From assembly GCF_042242105.1 (NCBI RefSeq), contig NC_092028.1:10959338-11023337 (forward strand): a DNA stretch of 64,000 bases, in the 5' to 3' direction. The notes beneath the pieces are model-generated. The model was not told the origin of the DNA, did not search any database, and worked only from the letters and a program-made list of their open reading frames with translations. This document shows, in pieces, positions 48,327 through 58,500 of the stretch (its first letter is position 1; every line of letters begins with the position of its first letter). Both the position numbers and the translations under genes were made by a program. This DNA comes from Pempheris klunzingeri. Lineage: Eukaryota > Chordata > Actinopteri > Acropomatiformes > Pempheridae.

Positions 48327-51300
48327 TCAGTTATTTTGACGTTTGAAGACAGAAACCAGTCTCATCTTCGCTCGACGAAACAGTTTGCAGGTCCTCTGAA
48401 AAAGATTTTTCTTCTTCTTCTTCTTGATGTTAGCGTCATCAGCAGATCCAGGGGCAGCTGCAGCTCCCTCAGTGTTGTCGTCATCTGTGTTTGTAGGGCT
48501 GTCATTGCGAGGAATAGCAGCACCTGAGTCTTCCTCATTGGCAATAGCAGTGTCTCCTACTGGCTCGCTGGAATGAGTGGGAGGGCTGTCACCTGAGGAG
48601 ACACTGCTGGCTGACATTATAGTGTCTTTGTCACTGGAACTTGGAATTGATGAGTGTCCATTAAAGATGCAATTGGTGGCCGGTACTGCATCTTGGTTAT
48701 GGGAAGAGTCAGCGTCAGTATTGGTACCACTGTAACCCTCAGTGGCTGAGGGTTCATCAGCGACACACTCCGAGTCCTTTACCGAGAGCCTGACAGAAGA
48801 TGGCTCTCTGTCTGAGGGGACCTTCAGAGCTTCAGAGCTATCAAACCTCTGGACCTGAAATGGTTCAGCGGGTGTGTCCTTTTTCTCTTCCATGTTTGTA
48901 GGGCCGTCATTACGAGGAATAGCAGCACCCGAGTCTTCCTCAGTGGCAATAGCAGTGTCTGCTACTGGCTCGTTGTTCCAGCCTTCGTCACTGGAATGAG
49001 CGGGAGGGCTGTCACCTGAGGAGACACTGCTGGCTGGCATTATAATGTCATCAGCGAAATGCTCCGAGCCCTTTAGCGGGAGCCTGGCAGAAGATGGCTC
49101 TCTGTCTGAGGAGACCTTCAGAGCTCCAAGGTCTGCCTCCTCATGGCTGGAACTATGGGTGTCTGAGGCTCCAGCCCTTGAGTCAGAAGCCTGTTCGGCT
49201 CTGCGCTGCTTGGTGACAGAGAGAGGATTATCTGACTCATACAAAGTGTGGGAGAGGTTAACGGTCATGGGTTTAAGGCCAGCATTTGCATACGAGATGG
49301 TCCCAGCCAGGTGAGCCATTGTGATAAAAGGGTGTGCTAGGGCTTCCTTGGGTGTGATTCTCTTTCCAGGGTCCATATGCAGCATCGATTTTAGGAGGCT
49401 TAAAAATGCCATCCTATCTTCATATTCTAGAGTGCTGCTTTTCTCCGGGAAATTCTTCACTTCATACTCCAGATTTCCCATACGCTGGAAAAACTCCCAC
49501 ACAACTTCAGGCTCGTTACCAGTGCCCTTCTTGTACTCCCCTGGTGACTTCAGTCTCCACCCTGGACTGCTGGATTCGTCCTCTCTGCTGAAAAACATCC
49601 AGGTGTACATGCCAGCACTCAGCAGGAGGTCCTCTGGTTGACCCAGCATGTGTATCATAGCTTTCATCCTATAATAGTCACAGTCTCCACCGAAGATGTC
49701 ACCACAAAAGTACAGGAAGGACATGATGCATCCCACTGACCACATGTCAACAGCCTCAGACGGGGGAAGGCCAAGGGTCAACTCTGGAGCCCTGTATGCT
49801 GGAACCTGTATGGTCATCCCAGTGTATAATTTTCTGACTGGAAGGGCCAGACCAAAGTCGATGAGCTTCACCCTGAACGGCTGATCCCTGTGGTTGACGA
49901 GCATTATGTTGTCAGGTTTTAGGTCCGCATGTACGATGCCGATACCTTTCAGGGCGTCAAGTGCTACAAATAGCTGCTGCATCACAGGGCGAATTTCATT
50001 AAGACTCAATGGGGTTCTAGTTTCGTTCAGCAGGTCCCAAAGGCTCCTGTCCAGCATCTCGAAGGCCAGGCAGGAGGAGCTGTGGTATGTGAAACTGTCA
50101 GTGAATCTTACTATGTTTGACTTTTCTGGGTCAAGAGAGCGGATTGCTTTCAGCATCTCCAATTCCCAGCTGCAGGCATTACTGTCCTTGAGGATCTTAA
50201 CTGCCGCCAATTTGTTTGTTGTCATATCGACACACTTGACAACTTTGCCAAAATTTCCCTCACCCATAAAGTCCCTCACCAGGTAGCGGGTGGACTCGCT
50301 GGGGAGGATATCAAACCTCTGGACCTGAAATGGTTCAGCGGGTGTGTCCTTTTTCTCTTCCATGTTTGTAGGGCCGTCATTACGAGGAATAGCAGCACCC
50401 GAGTCTTCCTCAGTGGCAATAGCAGTGTCTGCTACTGGCTCGTTGTTCCAGCCTTCGTCACTGGAATGAGCGGGAGGGCTGTCACCTGAGGAGACCTTCA
50501 GAGCTCCAAGGTCTGCCTCCTCATGGCTGGAACTATGGGTGTCTGCGGCTCCAGCCCTTGAGTCAGAAGCCTGTTCAACTCTGCGCTGCTTGGTGACAGA
50601 GAGAGGATTATCTGACTCATCCAAAGTGTGGGAGTGGTTAACGGTTATAAGCTGAAGGGCAGCATTTGCATACGAGATGGTCTCGGCCAGGTGAGTCTTT
50701 GTGATGAAAGGGTGCGCTAGGGCTTCCTTGGGTGTGATTCTCTTTCCAGGGTCCATATGCAGAATCGATTTTAGTAGGCTTAAAAATGCCATCCTATCTT
50801 CATATTCAAGAGCGCTGGTTTTCACCGGGAAATTCTTCACTTCATACTCCAGATTTCCCATCTCCTGGAAAAACTCCCACACAACTTCAGGCTCCTTATC
50901 AGTGGCCTGCTTGTACTCCACTGGTGACTTCAGTCTCCACCCTGGACCGCTGGAGCCCTCCTCTCTGCTGAAAAACGACCTGGTGTACATGCCAGCACTC
51001 AGCAGGAGATCCTCTGGTTGACCCAGCATGTGTATCATAGCTTTCATCCTATGATAGTCACAGTCTCCACCGAAGATGTCACCACAAAAGTACAGGAAAG
51101 ACATGATGCATCCCACTGACCACATGTCAACGGCCTCGGACGGGGGAAGGCCCAGAGTCAACTCTGGAGCCCTGTATGCTGGAACCTGTATGGTCATCCC
51201 AGTGTATAATTTTCTGACTGGAAGGGCCAGACCAAAGTCGATGAGCTTCACCCTGAACGGCTGATCCCTGTGGTTGACGAGCATTATGTTGTCAGGTTTT

Positions 51301-51791
51301 AGGTCCGCATGTACGATGCCAATACCTTTCAGGGCGTCAAGTGCTACGAATAGCTGCTGCATTATAGTGCGAATTTCATTAAGATTCAATGGGGTTCTAG
51401 TTTCGTTCAGTAGGTCCCAAAGGCTCCTGTCCAGCATCTCGAAGGCCAGGCAGGAGGAGCTGTGGTACGTGAAACTGTCAATGAATCTTACTATGTTTGT
51501 CTCTTCTGGGTCAAGAGAGCGGATTGCTTTCAGCATCTCCAATTCCCAGCTGCAGTCATCCCTGTCCTTGAGGATCTTAACTGCCACCAATTCGTTTGTT
51601 GTCATATCGACACACTTGGCAACTTTGCCAAAACTTCCCTCACCCATAAAGTCCATCACCAGGTAGCGGGTGGACTCGCTGGGGAGGATATCAAACCTCT
51701 GGACCTGAAATGGTTCAGAAGGTGTGTCCTTGTTCTCCACCATTGAAGATTTCTTTGTAACTAACGTCGAAGTAGAAGTTGGGGAAGACAT
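48327..51791 (-). CDS. HIPK-like protein kinase with two kinase domains, intronless
   Basis: Serine/threonine kinase of the CMGC group, closest by motif to homeodomain-interacting protein kinases (HADLKPDN, YRAPELTLGLP, EAVDMWSVGC). One 1154-codon exon encodes two kinase domains 460 residues apart. Domain 1 has the glycine loop GEGSFGKV (50-57), Lys72, HADLKPDN (161-168, catalytic Asp163), DFG (185-187) and APE (208-210). Domain 2 has the same set with GEGNFGKV at 510-517. Acidic Ser/Thr-rich linkers follow each domain. After the second linker, DTPAEPFQVQRFD starts a third unit that stops before any kinase sequence. The C-terminus is strongly basic (KKKKKKNLFQRTCKLFRRAK). All key catalytic residues are present, so both domains could be active. 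Substrate and role are unknown. The start at 51791 is the first ATG of the frame. Confidence 0.85.
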   Translation of the reverse strand: MSSPTSTSTLVTKKSSMVENKDTPSEPFQVQRFDILPSESTRYLVMDFMGEGSFGKVAKCVDMTTNELVAVKILKDRDDCSWELEMLKAIRSLDPEETNIVRFIDSFTYHSSSCLAFEMLDRSLWDLLNETRTPLNLNEIRTIMQQLFVALDALKGIGIVHADLKPDNIMLVNHRDQPFRVKLIDFGLALPVRKLYTGMTIQVPAYRAPELTLGLPPSEAVDMWSVGCIMSFLYFCGDIFGGDCDYHRMKAMIHMLGQPEDLLLSAGMYTRSFFSREEGSSGPGWRLKSPVEYKQATDKEPEVVWEFFQEMGNLEYEVKNFPVKTSALEYEDRMAFLSLLKSILHMDPGKRITPKEALAHPFITKTHLAETISYANAALQLITVNHSHTLDESDNPLSVTKQRRVEQASDSRAGAADTHSSSHEEADLGALKVSSGDSPPAHSSDEGWNNEPVADTAIATEEDSGAAIPRNDGPTNMEEKKDTPAEPFQVQRFDILPSESTRYLVRDFMGEGNFGKVVKCVDMTTNKLAAVKILKDSNACSWELEMLKAIRSLDPEKSNIVRFTDSFTYHSSSCLAFEMLDRSLWDLLNETRTPLSLNEIRPVMQQLFVALDALKGIGIVHADLKPDNIMLVNHRDQPFRVKLIDFGLALPVRKLYTGMTIQVPAYRAPELTLGLPPSEAVDMWSVGCIMSFLYFCGDIFGGDCDYYRMKAMIHMLGQPEDLLLSAGMYTWMFFSREDESSSPGWRLKSPGEYKKGTGNEPEVVWEFFQRMGNLEYEVKNFPEKSSTLEYEDRMAFLSLLKSMLHMDPGKRITPKEALAHPFITMAHLAGTISYANAGLKPMTVNLSHTLYESDNPLSVTKQRRAEQASDSRAGASDTHSSSHEEADLGALKVSSDREPSSARLPLKGSEHFADDIIMPASSVSSGDSPPAHSSDEGWNNEPVADTAIATEEDSGAAIPRNDGPTNMEEKKDTPAEPFQVQRFDSSEALKVPSDREPSSVRLSVKDSECVADEPSATEGYSGTNTDADSSHNQDAVPATNCIFNGHSSIPSSSDKDTIMSASSVSSGDSPPTHSSEPVGDTAIANEEDSGAAIPRNDSPTNTDDDNTEGAAAAPGSADDANIKKKKKKNLFQRTCKLFRRAKMRLVSVFKRQNN

Positions 51792-51814
51792 TTATGGCGT
51801 CAAATGTTTCCAAA

Positions 51815-51937
51815 TCCTTTCCAAACACAGTATAGTTGTACGCTCTGGCTCTCACTTCTTTCCAAACACAGTATAGTTGTACGCTCTGGCTCTCACTCCT
51901 TTCCAAACACAGTATAGTTGTACGCTCTGGCTCTCAC
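51815..51937. repeat. 41-bp tandem repeat, three copies, before the kinase start
   Basis: Unit CCAAACACAGTATAGTTGTA followed by CGCTCTGGCTCTCACTCCTTT recurs at 51821, 51862 and 51903 with almost no change. It would lie in the kinase 5' UTR if transcription starts upstream of it. Confidence 0.85.
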
Positions 51938-51971
51938 TCTGAAGGTAACAGAAGGTGTCTGACCAGCTTTA

Positions 51972-51979
51972 CTTATAGA
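51972..51979 (-). promoter_or_regulatory. Candidate TATA box of the kinase gene
   Basis: On the minus strand TCTATAAG lies about 180 bp before the kinase ATG, with a TGACATCA (CRE-like) motif close upstream (51985-51992). It is a reasonable core promoter by position only. Confidence 0.35.
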
Positions 51980-52149
51980 CTAAGATGACATCAGGGAGTT
52001 CCGGGAGAACAAAGAACAAAGCCAAAATAGAATTCTGAGTTTCACTTTGAAAACAAACAAACAAACAAAATCTATTCAAAAAAGAACTTTATTACCATGA
52101 CAACTGGTTGACTGTTTTTCAGTTCAGTTCAATTCACTTCAACAGGCTT

Positions 52150-52490
52150 TACTGGCATTTAATTCAAATCAATTCAATTCAATTTATTTTGTATAGCCCA
52201 ATATCACAACAGAGTTGTCTCACAGTGCTTTACAAAGTTCACTGAAATAAACAAGAAGTGTAAGCAAACAAACAATCTAATAAAGAGTCCAGCAGTCGAT
52301 GAGGCCAATGGATTAATGCTGTCCAGAGCAGTTATGGTAGTAGAAAAGCTGTCTCTGAGGTGTCTGGGGGCCAAGCAAAATAACTTCAGTTTTATCTGAA
52401 TTTAGCAGCAGAAAGTTGCTGCTCATCCAGGACTTTATGTCCTTAAGGCAGATTTGAAGTTTAGCCAACTGGCATGACATTTAACAACAA
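52150..52490. repeat. Dispersed fish repeat fragment
   Basis: Contains AATTCAATTTATTTTGTATAG followed by CCCAATATCACAA and CACAGTGCTTTACAAAG, then a block with GGGGGCCAAGCAAAATAAC. I recognise this arrangement from many teleost intergenic regions; the element class is unknown. Confidence 0.5.
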
Positions 52491-53316
52491 GAAAGACAAC
52501 CATCAATTAATGAAATCAACTAAAAATAATGTGAACAGCAACACGAGTCATTAGAGATGATTTACAATAAATAAAAAATTAAAAGAAATAGAACAAATTC
52601 ATAACAGTAAAAAATAATAGTAAAAAATAGTGAACACTTGCTATGAATATTTGTAAAATACTGTGGATGTCACGACCCGGACAGACAAGACAAAGGAACC
52701 CACTTGCACGATCTCAGGGGATCTCAAGTACAAGAGTTTGTTTTCAGCCAGAGTGAATCCACAGTTCTGATGAAGCGATCAAACCCAGGGAGGCGGCATA
52801 AGAATGAAAGGAAAGTATGACCTACATATATAAATATATATATATAAACCTTTGACTGATATTGTAGATTATACTTAAGTACTTAACATTACAGCAGCCA
52901 CACACACTCACACAGAGACACGCTTAAAATGGGCTTCTGTACATCAACAGAGCCAGGGGCGAAAATCCCATTTCATTGTTGGGGGGGGGGTGGACAATGA
53001 ACAGTAAAATTTCAGAGAGTAACTCCTGGGGGGGACATGAAAACATTGCTGTCTGGCCCTATCTACCTCTCTCTCCTTTACGCTCCTTTGCAACTTGTCT
53101 TGCAGGGTTGAGCCCTCAGCATGTTCAAATGCTTTAAATAATGTTATTAAAAGTAATAATAGTAGTTATAGCATTGTTCCGTATTAGTCCATATCCTACC
53201 TGCATACAGGTTTTTGTATGTTCAACCAGCAATACCAACACTGGTATTAGGTGGAAGGTGGCAGTGTAGACTGGAAAGTATGGAAGCCCGTTTCCGCCAG
53301 TGAAAAAAAAAAAAAA

Positions 53317-53380
53317 GATAAAAAGTCATAATTACGAGATAAAAAGTCATAATTACGAGATAAAAAGTCAAAATTACGAG
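53317..53380. repeat. 21-bp tandem repeat, three copies
   Basis: The unit GATAAAAAGTCATAATTACGA is repeated three times after an A-run, the third copy with a single change (CATAATT to CAAAATT). Confidence 0.85.
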
Positions 53381-53959
53381 AAAGGAAATGCACATGCGCT
53401 TCAGTTGTACTGACAGAGCAGCAGTTCTTTGTATGAGTGGCTGTTTGTTGTCCAAGTACCCCACCCTCCTCTGGTAAACACGACCAGATCATCACTTCAT
53501 TCAACTCAGTGTGACCGTCAATGGACGTCATATGCATTTGTATGCAGTTGGTGAAAATGTGGCGACAGGGAGTACTGGAGTACTGCCTGAAAACAGCAAT
53601 TCACTTTGGCCTATAACAGCCTACTTGCCTAGTCAGATCACGACTGTGTTAAAACTTACATGAACCCTATGATGTTTTCTGATGTATGTATATTTCCATG
53701 AAACTTGCTCACTAAATTTACAGTTTTAAACAAATATAAAACGTGAACAAGCACTATGGCGCTCCTGAGTGGCACCGTGGCCATCTCTCTCTCTCACTCT
53801 GCCCTCTTGTGGGTGTGTTAGCTCAGTGGAGATGATGCTAAGATTTATTGTGTTGTTTCTGAAAGTATTAGTGTGTGTTTGTTGTCTATTATGTGAAACT
53901 GAGTCCTTGTGACACAAGAAAAAAAATCACACGAATCTGTCAATACAGTGCAGTCTACT

Positions 53960-54260
53960 AAAATGTAATCTAATATTTTGCAATTTAATCTAATTCAATC
54001 TGATATAATATGATTTTCCAAATCTATTCTAATCTAATCTGATATAGTTACATCTTAAATTCTTAAATTAATCTAAATCCAATCTATTATGATCTAATCT
54101 AGCCTAATCTACTATACCGATACTATAGATAGCTTTTATCTAATCTGATCTAATCTAATCTAATCTAATCTACCTGGTCTAATCCAATTTTGGCTCAAAC
54201 TATGTTTTATCAATTCAAATTAAATCTAATCTAATCTTACATAATGTAATATTATTAAAG
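53960..54260. repeat. Degenerate (TCTAA)n low-complexity tract
   Basis: Many imperfect copies of TCTAA/TCTGA (as in AATCTAATCTAATCTAATC) over about 300 bp. Confidence 0.8.
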
Positions 54261-55218
54261 TAACCCAACCTTATTTTACTTTATTTCCTCACTATTTCTA
54301 TTTATCTAATTGAAACAAATCTCAATTTCATTTTATTCAATTTTAGATTAATCCATCTTGAATTGATATTGATTCATAACTCCCGAACCAAACAAATGAG
54401 CCCACTTTTTTTTAAATATACTTTTGACAACAGGAATCAAATGGAAAGGTCATTACCGTGGCAGAGCCACTGTTTATTGGTGTAAAAGGGAAAATAACAA
54501 ATTGTAGGCTCATACAATATTACAGTAATTTCACAATAGCTTCCTGACACAGATGGCAATCTGATAATACTTGCTAGCTGAACATTAAAGTCATCATGTC
54601 AGTGATCATCATCACTGTCAGTCTCTTCCCCTTCCTCCTCCTCATCATCATCCCTGATGACACCAGCAGGTCATGACCACTCTTTTACCAAAAATAAAAA
54701 CGAATTAGAACTCATGAATTTAAAACTATATCCTTGTTGCATACAGCATTTTTAATTTTTTTAATTACCTCTACAGAATCTACTTAGCATTAAAGACAAA
54801 TTACAAAGTCACTGAAACGTGAATTTTAATCATCATACACTGAAGGGAGGAGCACAAGAATTATTGACTGGTTCGATTGATTTGGGGTCTGTAAATGTTT
54901 GATTATAAAGAACTCAAACTTACAAACAGATGCAATATGAAGGCATGTTTTGGTCATTTATATCATAATGTTGTACAAACATGTAGCTATTCATCATTTT
55001 ATACTATACTTTTACTTTTTACTTCCACCGCTCTCATGCATCTTTATTATTCATTCGTATGCAGTTCCCTGCTGTAACACAGTCTATTCTCCCTGATGAA
55101 TAAAGTATTACTCCTCTCTGATGAACAATGTTTACTCCACACTTCCTCTGTAGTGTGTTTCTGTGCTCCATCCTCCACTTGAAGCTAAAAATGTCAACAC
55201 TGGCATGTTAATTGAGTT

Positions 55219-55268
55219 GCCCCGCCCACTTGCCTGACGTCACGGCCCACACTCCTGCTGTGATTGGC
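55219..55268 (+). promoter_or_regulatory. Candidate pmm1 promoter: GC box, CRE, inverted CCAAT
   Basis: CCCCGCCC (55220-55227), a perfect CRE TGACGTCA (55235-55242) and an inverted CCAAT, ATTGG (55263-55267), lie within 50 bp, about 330 bp before the pmm1 ATG. This is a typical housekeeping promoter layout. Confidence 0.55.
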
Positions 55269-55595
55269 TGCCGGGTGAGTTACAGTGTTGCGAAACAGAC
55301 CCGACACGTCCCGCACGCTGTGTTTGTGTGTGAGCTGCACAGCTCCACCGAGCCGATCTGAACCGAGACGATCCGGGCCATCAGGACTGTAGACTCGAGG
55401 AAGAAGTGGCGCGCACGAGACTTCATCATCTACATCCATTAAGACCCTAGTCCCTAGTCCCTAGTCTATTCATTAGTCTTTTTATTTATTTAATTAGCTG
55501 AGTTTTCACTGAATACTATTAATTTTTCCCTCGCGACGATTGCAATCATAAGCGCGACTAGTAAATTTGGAAAAATTCGAAGAGAAGAAGAAGAA

Positions 55596-58500
55596 ATGGA
55601 GAAAACAAACGGCTTCTCGCCGGACCGAAACATCCTGTGCCTGTTTGACGTGGACGGCACACTGACACCACCCAGAGAGGTGAGCTCACATCTCATCGAT
55701 CAGTGCGCCAGCAGCGTGTTCGCTTATTGATAACCACAAGCTTTCACAATACCAGCCGGCTGCTGTCCTGCGGTCAGATCGCGCTCCTCTCGCTCATCCG
55801 AGATTTATAATTAGCCTCTGAATCACGTTCAAGGTGGGGGACAGAGTCTGAGAGCACACTGTGTCCTCTTGACCTCATGCACTGTTTTCATATCTGTGAG
55901 CTCCTTCCCACCCTCTGCACCAACATCAGTGTGGACCCGGTGCTGTTTACTCTACACAGCACTGCCGTGACACATGGAGGGGCTGCGTGGTGTGTAGTCT
56001 GCTAATGTGTAGGTCTGCTGGTGTCTTCGGACTTATATAGATCCTGCACGTTAATGCATAAGTAAATATGGACGCTGCCCTGATACTGTGTGCTTTTTTA
56101 AAAGTTATATACTTTAATTAATGTAAATAAAAGCCACGTCTGTGAGTATAATTCTTGAGCTGTATGTTTTAAGGGAAAAGTCATCTCATCTATCATTGAC
56201 ACTATTCCTTATGTTAGGTAATTTTGTAATGATCCATGTTCCTTTGTTTGCTCCATCTTTCCTCATTAGGTTTGAATGCTTGGGTTGGCTTAGGTAACTG
56301 GTGTGTGCATGTGTGTGTGTATGTGAGCTCCCTAATATTACATAATACAGTGTCTGTAGCAGCTCAGCCCTTCTTCTTCCATTCTAATAAGTGGAAATAT
56401 GTTACAAATTACAATTGGCTGCCACAAAGGCTTAACTCAGCAGTTGTGACCATTTTCTCAGCACTTTCCATGTTATGATGCATTGATAAGTCAATAATTG
56501 ATGATGATACACGTGTGCGTGTTCGGGTCTGTGTGTCAATGATAACGCACAGTGCATTCTCCTGTCATCTGCAGAAAATCGACCCACAGCTGGATGAGTT
56601 TTTCCAGACTCTGCGGAGGAAAGTGAAGATCGGCGTTGTGGGAGGGTCAGACTATTCCAAGATAGCAGAGCAGCTTGGCGAGGGGGATGATGGTGAGCGG
56701 TCCTCTTCCTGTCCTCATCACAGGCGGTTTATACACCGGATGATGTATCGTTCACTCATCAGGATCACGCTGCACGACCTGACACTTTTTATTGCAACCT
56801 CTGTTTAATTGGACACCAGTCCATAGAGAGTGGAGCCGAGAGGATGGTCCGTGGGAATAATTTAGGATTTAGGGCATTGGTCCCTTGAGTGCTGCTTATG
56901 TGGCTTAAAAAGAGTAACACAACATCCTTTAACACCATTTGAGACCCACTATAAAAGGATGATAACACAAGACTAGAAGTTAGTTAGGCCTGATCATCTT
57001 TCATTTTTTTTATGTAGCAATTAATGAGGCCGGACTAATCATCGTTTTACGATGGTTGAGTTTCAACTCACAATGGATGTCTTAATATGATTTGGCAGCA
57101 GCACCTTGGGGGCAGTCCAAAACAATGAATAGGCTAAACTTAATGCCGTTGCTGACATCTGAACTCAAGTGACAACTCCAGTGGTTTGATTTACCTTATT
57201 TTATCAACCTGTGGCTCCCAAACTTGCTGCCAAAACACACTGTAGCACCAACAGCCTCCCAGCTGAGTTAACACGTGGCTGCACTGACAGACTGAGAACT
57301 TGTCTCTCAGTAAATATTAGACTACAACAGGAATGCAGGTGTATTGTGCCAACAGGAAGCCACGTGGTTTCATAACCATGCCAAGTGTGCTAAAGGGAAA
57401 TCTTTTCAGACTTCATGAAGCACACTGCTAGTTGCAGGATGATGTGATGAAAAAAATACCATAGAAATATACCATAAAATGACCCTCCAATGAAATGAAA
57501 ATGAGTGAAAAGCTGTTCGTGTTGTTATAACATTGCATATTTTTTGTATTTTTTTATTGACAGTGAACAAAGTTATTATAGTCGTCAAAGTTTGTGAGAT
57601 TATCAGTTAAAATTTGTTACATCCTGTATGAACTAAATATTCACTGAACAGTTCACTCCAATAACAGGTTTTTAACCAAGTCAGAAGAACATTTTGTTTG
57701 ATAATTCATCAAGTTGTAACGTGATCCTCTAGTTTAAAGTTACATTTGTCAAAGCAGACTTTTAACCACGCAAAGTTGCAGACTATTCCTGGCGAGTGTT
57801 GGCAGACAGCACACGGGTCAAAGTGAATGGGAAGGTCAGACAGATTAAACCTGACTTTTCCAGGCAGTGTTACATACACCATAATCAGCTACTGGGTAAA
57901 TATAGCAGGCTGTTCTATTCTTCCGTATTCACATTTCACCTGTCTCCTCTCTTGCAGTGATACGCAAGTTTGACTATGTATTTGCTGAGAACGGAACAGT
58001 GCAGTACAAAGATGGGAAACTCCTCTCAAAACATGTGAGTAAGCACAGACGCACATTTTTCATGTTCTGTCACTATGTCAGCTCATTTGCAACGCATTAC
58101 CTGTCTTCAGAGTAAAGCAAGGTTCTGCATGCATGTACAACAGACACTTCACATGTTCTTCCTATAAAGCAGATTATTTCATAAGAAAATAGAGTAGCGT
58201 GTTATAAGATATCTTTATGTGGTAAGACATATTCTTTATATTATATGTGATGAAAAGAGTTCTTCTACAAAGAGATAAGACAAATTCTATCAATAATAAG
58301 ATGAAAAGTGGTTTTGTTCCGTAGATCATGATTTAAGAGTGGAAAGTGAGAAATCCTGCAAAAGAGGCATTTTATTTCAGACTACATTCAGGATTTTTCT
58401 ACACATTAAGTATGCTGTTGCACAGTATATGTAGTAAAAAGAAAGTAAGAAGGTAAAAGTCTACTTATGACTATGAATCTACCTAGGCAAACTCTTTTCC

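Larger units (their letters stand above)
45412..50815. repeat. 2,702-bp direct tandem duplication, two copies
   Basis: Copy L runs from the G-run near 45412 to about 48113, and copy R from about 48114 to 50815. Corresponding positions differ by 2,702 (for example the kinase stops at 45625 and 48327); the offset is 2,701 before one extra C in a C-run. I found no substitution in the stretches compared by eye, and the two reading frames give the same protein over about 830 residues. The junction joins AGCGCTGG (mid kinase domain 1) to the hAT G-run, with short CTGG/G homology. Confidence 0.93.
51993..55218. other. Intergenic DNA between the kinase gene and pmm1
   Basis: No gene is supported. 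It holds repeats listed separately, a G-run near 52980-52991, and an isolated acidic reading frame at about 54600-54660 (minus) that I could not connect to any exon. Confidence 0.5.
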
